Positions 5,882-9,293 of a stretch of DNA of 9,293 bases are shown here, piece after piece. The number at the start of each line of letters is the position of its first letter. Positions within the stretch are counted from its first letter, which is position 1. A program made the translations under genes and the position numbers. The notes beneath the pieces were generated by a model. That model did not search any database. It was not told where the DNA came from and saw only the letters and a list, made by a program, of their open reading frames with translations. The DNA is taken from the NCBI GenBank assembly GCA_021286885.1, contig JAJTBM010000092.1, forward strand, positions 1 to 9,293. The letters run 5' to 3'. This DNA is from Rhodocyclales bacterium. Its GTDB lineage: Bacteria; Pseudomonadota; Gammaproteobacteria; Burkholderiales; Rhodocyclaceae.

Positions 5882-8254
5882 ATGAGCACCAGCCCCGTGC
5901 ATCTGTTTGGCATCCGCCACCATGGCCCGGGCTGTGCCCGCAGCCTGGCCCAGGCCCTGGATGCCCTGGACCCCGATTGTCTGCTGATCGAAGGCCCGCC
6001 CGAAGCCGAAGGCGTCTTGCCCAGCGTACTCGACCCGGCCCTGGTGCCTCCGGTCGCCCTGCTGGTGTACGACCCGGAAGCGCCCCGGGAGGCGGTTTTC
6101 TATCCCTTTGCGGCCTTTTCTCCCGAATGGATTGCCCTGCGTCACGGACTGGCGCGGGGTATTCCGACCCGCTTCATGGATCTGCCGGTGGCCCACAGTC
6201 TGGCTTTGGATCGGGCCAAGGCCGAGGCTGAGGCTGAGGTGGGGGGCGAAGGCGATGCTGAGCACACGCCGCCCGCCGACCCGCCCGATGCCGCCCCCGA
6301 GCTGGCCCCAGCCGAAGATATGGCGCTCACCCTGGCCCCCCTCGACTGGCTGGGCCAGGCCGCCGGCCACCCGGATGGGGAAAGCTGGTGGAATCAGCTG
6401 GTGGAGGAGCGGGGCGATGGGCTGGCCCTGTTCGAGGCCATCCGTGAAATCATGGAAACCCTGCGCGGCGAGTTGCCCACACCCCCCGGCCCCCGGGCCG
6501 AGCGGGAGGCCCTGCGCGAGGCCCATATGCGCAAATGTCTGCGCCAGGCAGTCAAGGACGGCTACCAGCGCATCGCCGTGGTGTGCGGCGCCTGGCATCT
6601 GCCGGCCCTGTCCCGCCTGCCGGCCGCCAAGGCCGATAACGATCTGCTCAAGGGCCTGCCCAAGCGCAAGCTGGCGGCCACCTGGGTGCCCTGGTCTTAC
6701 GCCAACCTGAGCCGGGCCAGCGGCTATGGGGCCGGGGTCGCCGCCCCTGCCTGGTACGAACATCTGTGGGAGACGGGCCAGACCCCGGGGGCCGACCGGG
6801 CCCTGGGCTGGCTGGTGCGCGCTGGCCGCCTGTTGCGGGACAAGGATCTGGATTGTTCCTCCGCCCATTTGATCGAGGCCCGGCGCCTGGCCGAAACCCT
6901 CGCCGCCCTGCGTGGCCGCCCCCGGCCCGGGCTCGAAGAACTGGACGAAGCCCTGCTGGGCGTTGTCTGCATGGGGGATCCGGCGCCCCTCAGCCTGATA
7001 CGCCGCCAGCTGGTGCTGGGAGACCGGCTGGGGAGCATTCCCGCCGACACGCCCGCCCTGCCCATTCAGCAGGATCTGGCCCGCTGCCAGAAAAGCCTGC
7101 GCCTCAAGCCGGAGGCGGGTTGGCGCACCCTGGAGCTGGATCTGCGCCAGCCCACCGATCTGGGCCGCAGCCAGCTGCTGCACAGGCTCCGGCTACTGGA
7201 GGTGTCCTGGGGGCGGTTGCAGCAGGATCAGGGCCGGCGCCGGGGCAGTTTTGGTGAAACCTGGCAACTGTGCTGGGCCCCCGAGCTTGCCCTGGCGGTG
7301 ATCGAAGCGAGCCGCTGGGGCACCAGTATTGAAGATGCCGCCACCGCCTGCGCCGTGGCCCAGGCGCGGGACGCCTGGCAGCTGGCCCGGCTGGCGGAGG
7401 TCATGGAACAGGTGCTGCTGGCCGACCTGCCTGCCGCCGTGGGCCCGGTGGCTCGTGCCCTCGAAGACCGGGCGGCCCTGGAGGCAGATGTGGGCCAGCT
7501 CCTCGACACCATCCCGCCCCTCGTCCAGGTGGCCCGCTACGGCAACGTGCGCGGCACCGACGGCGCCCAGGTGCTCCACCTGCTGGATGCCCTGGTGCCC
7601 CGGGCGGCGATTGGCCTCCCGGGCGCCTGCCAGGCGCTGGACAACGCAGCCGCCGAGCAATTGCAGCAATCTTTGGCCAAGGCCGATCAGGCCCTGGGGG
7701 TGCTGGGTCAGACGGCGCTGCTGGAGATCTGGCAAACCAGCCTGCTCCAACTCGCCCGCAGCCCCCAGGTGCATGGGCTGGTGTCTGGGCTCGCAGCCCG
7801 GTTGGCCCTGGATCACCACTGGCTGGAGGCCGATGAGCTGGCTTTGCTGATGGGGCGGGCCCTGTCTCCTGGCACGCCCCCGGGGCCGGCAGCCGCGTGG
7901 CTGGATGGTTTCCTCAACGGCAGTGGCATGGTGCTGCTGCACGATGACAGCCTCTGGAACCTGGTGGAGCGCTGGCTGTGCAGCCTGCCGGAAGCCCTGT
8001 TCATTCAGGAACTGCCGCTCCTGCGGCGCAGCTTCACCCGCTTCAGCGGCCCCGAACGCCGCCAGATGGGCGAACGGGCCAAGCGCCCTGGGCACGCCGC
8101 TTCGGCCAGTGCCGGGCCGGGTTGGGATGGCGCCCGGGCAGCCCGGGTGCTGCCCCTGCTGGCCTGCCTCCTGGGGGTGGAGTCCGCCCCGCTTGGCGAC
8201 GCCCTCCATGTCCTCGATCCCCTCAATCCCTCCCGGGAGACTGCCCATGACTGA
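5882..8254 (+). CDS. DUF5682 family protein, putative TIKI/TraB- or EreA/ChaN-like hydrolase domain
   Basis: A 790-residue cytoplasmic protein, recognised as DUF5682-like from its opening and its place between MoxR and vWA genes. The N-terminal part (about 1-260) begins LFGIRHHGPG (8-17), then LLIEGPPE with E37, then EREALREAHMRK (207-218), and ends with VVCGAWHLPAL (233-243). The two GxxH motifs (G10-H13 and G236-H239) plus the early Glu match the pattern of TIKI/TraB and EreA/ChaN-like enzymes, where they bind metal or form the active site. The assignment of a hydrolase fold is my inference. A Glu/Ala/Pro-rich linker of low complexity lies around residues 115-150. The rest (about 300-790) is Leu/Ala-rich and helical, with no motif that I recognise. 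It probably makes protein contacts. ATG 5882 has GAGGGG at 5866-5871, 10 bases upstream; the frame is open upstream to before 5786, but that overlaps moxR and lacks support. The 3' end overlaps the vWA gene by 8 bases. Confidence 0.85.
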   Translation: MSTSPVHLFGIRHHGPGCARSLAQALDALDPDCLLIEGPPEAEGVLPSVLDPALVPPVALLVYDPEAPREAVFYPFAAFSPEWIALRHGLARGIPTRFMDLPVAHSLALDRAKAEAEAEVGGEGDAEHTPPADPPDAAPELAPAEDMALTLAPLDWLGQAAGHPDGESWWNQLVEERGDGLALFEAIREIMETLRGELPTPPGPRAEREALREAHMRKCLRQAVKDGYQRIAVVCGAWHLPALSRLPAAKADNDLLKGLPKRKLAATWVPWSYANLSRASGYGAGVAAPAWYEHLWETGQTPGADRALGWLVRAGRLLRDKDLDCSSAHLIEARRLAETLAALRGRPRPGLEELDEALLGVVCMGDPAPLSLIRRQLVLGDRLGSIPADTPALPIQQDLARCQKSLRLKPEAGWRTLELDLRQPTDLGRSQLLHRLRLLEVSWGRLQQDQGRRRGSFGETWQLCWAPELALAVIEASRWGTSIEDAATACAVAQARDAWQLARLAEVMEQVLLADLPAAVGPVARALEDRAALEADVGQLLDTIPPLVQVARYGNVRGTDGAQVLHLLDALVPRAAIGLPGACQALDNAAAEQLQQSLAKADQALGVLGQTALLEIWQTSLLQLARSPQVHGLVSGLAARLALDHHWLEADELALLMGRALSPGTPPGPAAAWLDGFLNGSGMVLLHDDSLWNLVERWLCSLPEALFIQELPLLRRSFTRFSGPERRQMGERAKRPGHAASASAGPGWDGARAARVLPLLACLLGVESAPLGDALHVLDPLNPSRETAHD

Positions 8255-9293
8255 AACCGCAGACCAGCCCCCGTTGCTGGATGATGCTGCCCGCCTGCGC
8301 CGCTGGCGTCTGGTGCTGGGGGAGGCCGCCGAGGCCTGCCCGCCCCTGGTGGGCGAAGACGTGGCCATGGATGCGGCCCTGACCGCCCTCTACGATCCCG
8401 ACAGCCAGGGCGGGTTGCGCGGCGGTAGCGGCGCCTCTTCGCCCCGGGTCGCCCGCTGGTTGGGGGACATCCGCCAGTATTTTCCGGGCCCGGTGGTGCA
8501 AGTCATGCAGAAAGACGCCTTCGAGCGCCTCAACCTGCACAGCATGCTGTTCCAGCCCGAAATGCTGGAAGCCGTGGAACCGGATGTGCATCTGGTGGCT
8601 ACCCTGGTTGGGCTGCGCGGCATCATCCCCGAAAAGACCCGCTCCACCGCCCGGCAGGTGGTGGCCCGGGTGGTGGAAGCGCTGCTACGCCGGCTGGAAG
8701 ACCCCATGCGCAGCGCCGTCACGGGTGCCCTGGATCGGGCCCAGCGCAACCGCCGCCCGCGTCACGCCGAAATCGACTGGCAACGCACCATCCGCGCCAA
8801 TCTGCGCCACTGGCAGGCGGATTACCGCAGTGTCATCCCCGAAACCCTGATCGGCTATGGCCGCAAGGCCCGCCGCACCCAGCGCGAGATCATCCTCTGT
8901 ATCGACCAGAGCGGCTCCATGGCGGCCTCGGTGGTGTATTCGAGCATCTTTGGCGCGGTGATGGCCTCCCTGCCCGCCGTCAAAACCCATATGGTGGTGT
9001 TCGATACGGCGGTGGTGGATCTCACCGAGCAACTGAGCGACCCGGTGGAGGTGCTGTTTGGCGTTCAGCTGGGGGGCGGCACCGACATCAATCGGGCGGT
9101 GGGCTATTGTCAGGGCCTGGTGCGGGAGCCGCGCAATACGGTGATGGTGCTGATCTCCGACCTCTACGAAGGCGGCGTCGAAAAGCATCTGCTCCAGCGC
9201 GCCAGCGAGCTCATCGAATCCGGCGTGCAACTCATCGTGCTGCTCGCCCTCTCGGATGAAGGCGCCCCCTTCTACGACCGCCAGCTCGCCGCC
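8247..9293 (+). CDS. vWA domain protein with intact MIDAS, 3' end missing
   Basis: The frame is open from ATG 8247 to the right edge (349 codons, no stop), so the C-terminus is outside the window. A helical N-terminal half (1-210) precedes the vWA domain. The domain opens with IILCIDQSGSMAAS and shows all three parts of the metal-ion-dependent adhesion site: DxSxS (D220, S222, S224), the Thr of GGGTD (T279), and the Asp of ISDLYEGG (D305). Such domains bind a ligand through Mg2+ and, next to MoxR ATPases, usually hold or present the remodelled target. No signal peptide or membrane helix is seen, so a cytoplasmic place is likely. The start overlaps the DUF5682 stop by 8 bases and has GGGAG at 8235-8239, 7 bases upstream, which indicates translational coupling. 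Judging by the domain, only a short C-terminal part should be missing. Confidence 0.92.
   Translation, partial: MTETADQPPLLDDAARLRRWRLVLGEAAEACPPLVGEDVAMDAALTALYDPDSQGGLRGGSGASSPRVARWLGDIRQYFPGPVVQVMQKDAFERLNLHSMLFQPEMLEAVEPDVHLVATLVGLRGIIPEKTRSTARQVVARVVEALLRRLEDPMRSAVTGALDRAQRNRRPRHAEIDWQRTIRANLRHWQADYRSVIPETLIGYGRKARRTQREIILCIDQSGSMAASVVYSSIFGAVMASLPAVKTHMVVFDTAVVDLTEQLSDPVEVLFGVQLGGGTDINRAVGYCQGLVREPRNTVMVLISDLYEGGVEKHLLQRASELIESGVQLIVLLALSDEGAPFYDRQLAA

Noticed and set aside
6215..6335. Glu/Ala/Pro-rich stretch in the DUF5682 protein, considered as a frameshift or tandem repeat
   Set aside because: The reading frame is continuous on both sides with conserved motifs; it looks like an ordinary flexible linker.
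5156..7183. Long open frame on the minus strand (675 codons) across the moxR-like and DUF5682 genes
   Set aside because: Its translation is a low-complexity Gly/Gln/Ala/Arg/Ser mixture with no domain. The plus strand here encodes two proteins with clear motifs. Long antisense frames are expected opposite GC-rich genes.
7193..8368. Minus-strand frame of 391 codons opposite the 3' half of the DUF5682 gene
   Set aside because: Composition is typical of a shadow frame (Gln/His/Gly/Arg-rich), with no motif; it runs across the DUF5682/vWA junction, which is well supported on the plus strand.

Overview
This window looks like chromosomal DNA of a GC-rich, Gram-negative bacterium. Two secreted proteins with PEP-CTERM sorting tails point to an organism with an exosortase and an exopolysaccharide-type envelope, most likely in the Pseudomonadota (a betaproteobacterium is plausible). 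That assignment rests on general features and not on a marker gene. Everything recognised is on the + strand. No tRNA, rRNA, CRISPR array, transposase or integrase was seen.

Layout: (1) 2-1153, the C-terminal part of a SWIM zinc-finger protein, cut by the left window edge. (2) 1150-2739, a DUF5691-type helical-repeat protein, joined to the first gene by an ATGA overlap. (3) 2740-2880, an AT-rich regulatory gap. (4) 2881-3684 and 3844-4644, two paralogous PEP-CTERM proteins separated by a second AT-rich regulatory gap. (5) 4645-4787, a gap with a very GC-rich hairpin. (6) 4788-5867, a MoxR-like AAA+ ATPase. (7) 5882-8254, a DUF5682-type protein. (8) 8247-9293, a von Willebrand factor A (vWA) protein, cut by the right edge but including its whole metal-binding (MIDAS) site.

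Genes 1, 2, 6, 7 and 8 are the parts of a recurring bacterial cluster (SWIM, DUF5691, MoxR AAA+, DUF5682, vWA) whose function I do not know to be established. MoxR and vWA proteins usually work as a pair in which the ATPase remodels a target that the vWA protein binds. In this cluster the DUF5682 protein has two GxxH motifs and an early glutamate, the pattern of TIKI/TraB and EreA/ChaN-like hydrolases. The likely picture is an ATP-driven cytoplasmic machine that controls or delivers a metal-dependent enzyme, with SWIM and helical-repeat subunits as nucleic-acid or protein adaptors. This is inference.

The most unusual point is that the two PEP-CTERM genes sit inside this cluster. They have their own AT-rich control regions with shared motifs. 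Their last ~66 bases of sorting-tail coding sequence are nearly identical, while the rest of the two genes has diverged strongly, which suggests recent gene conversion or module exchange.
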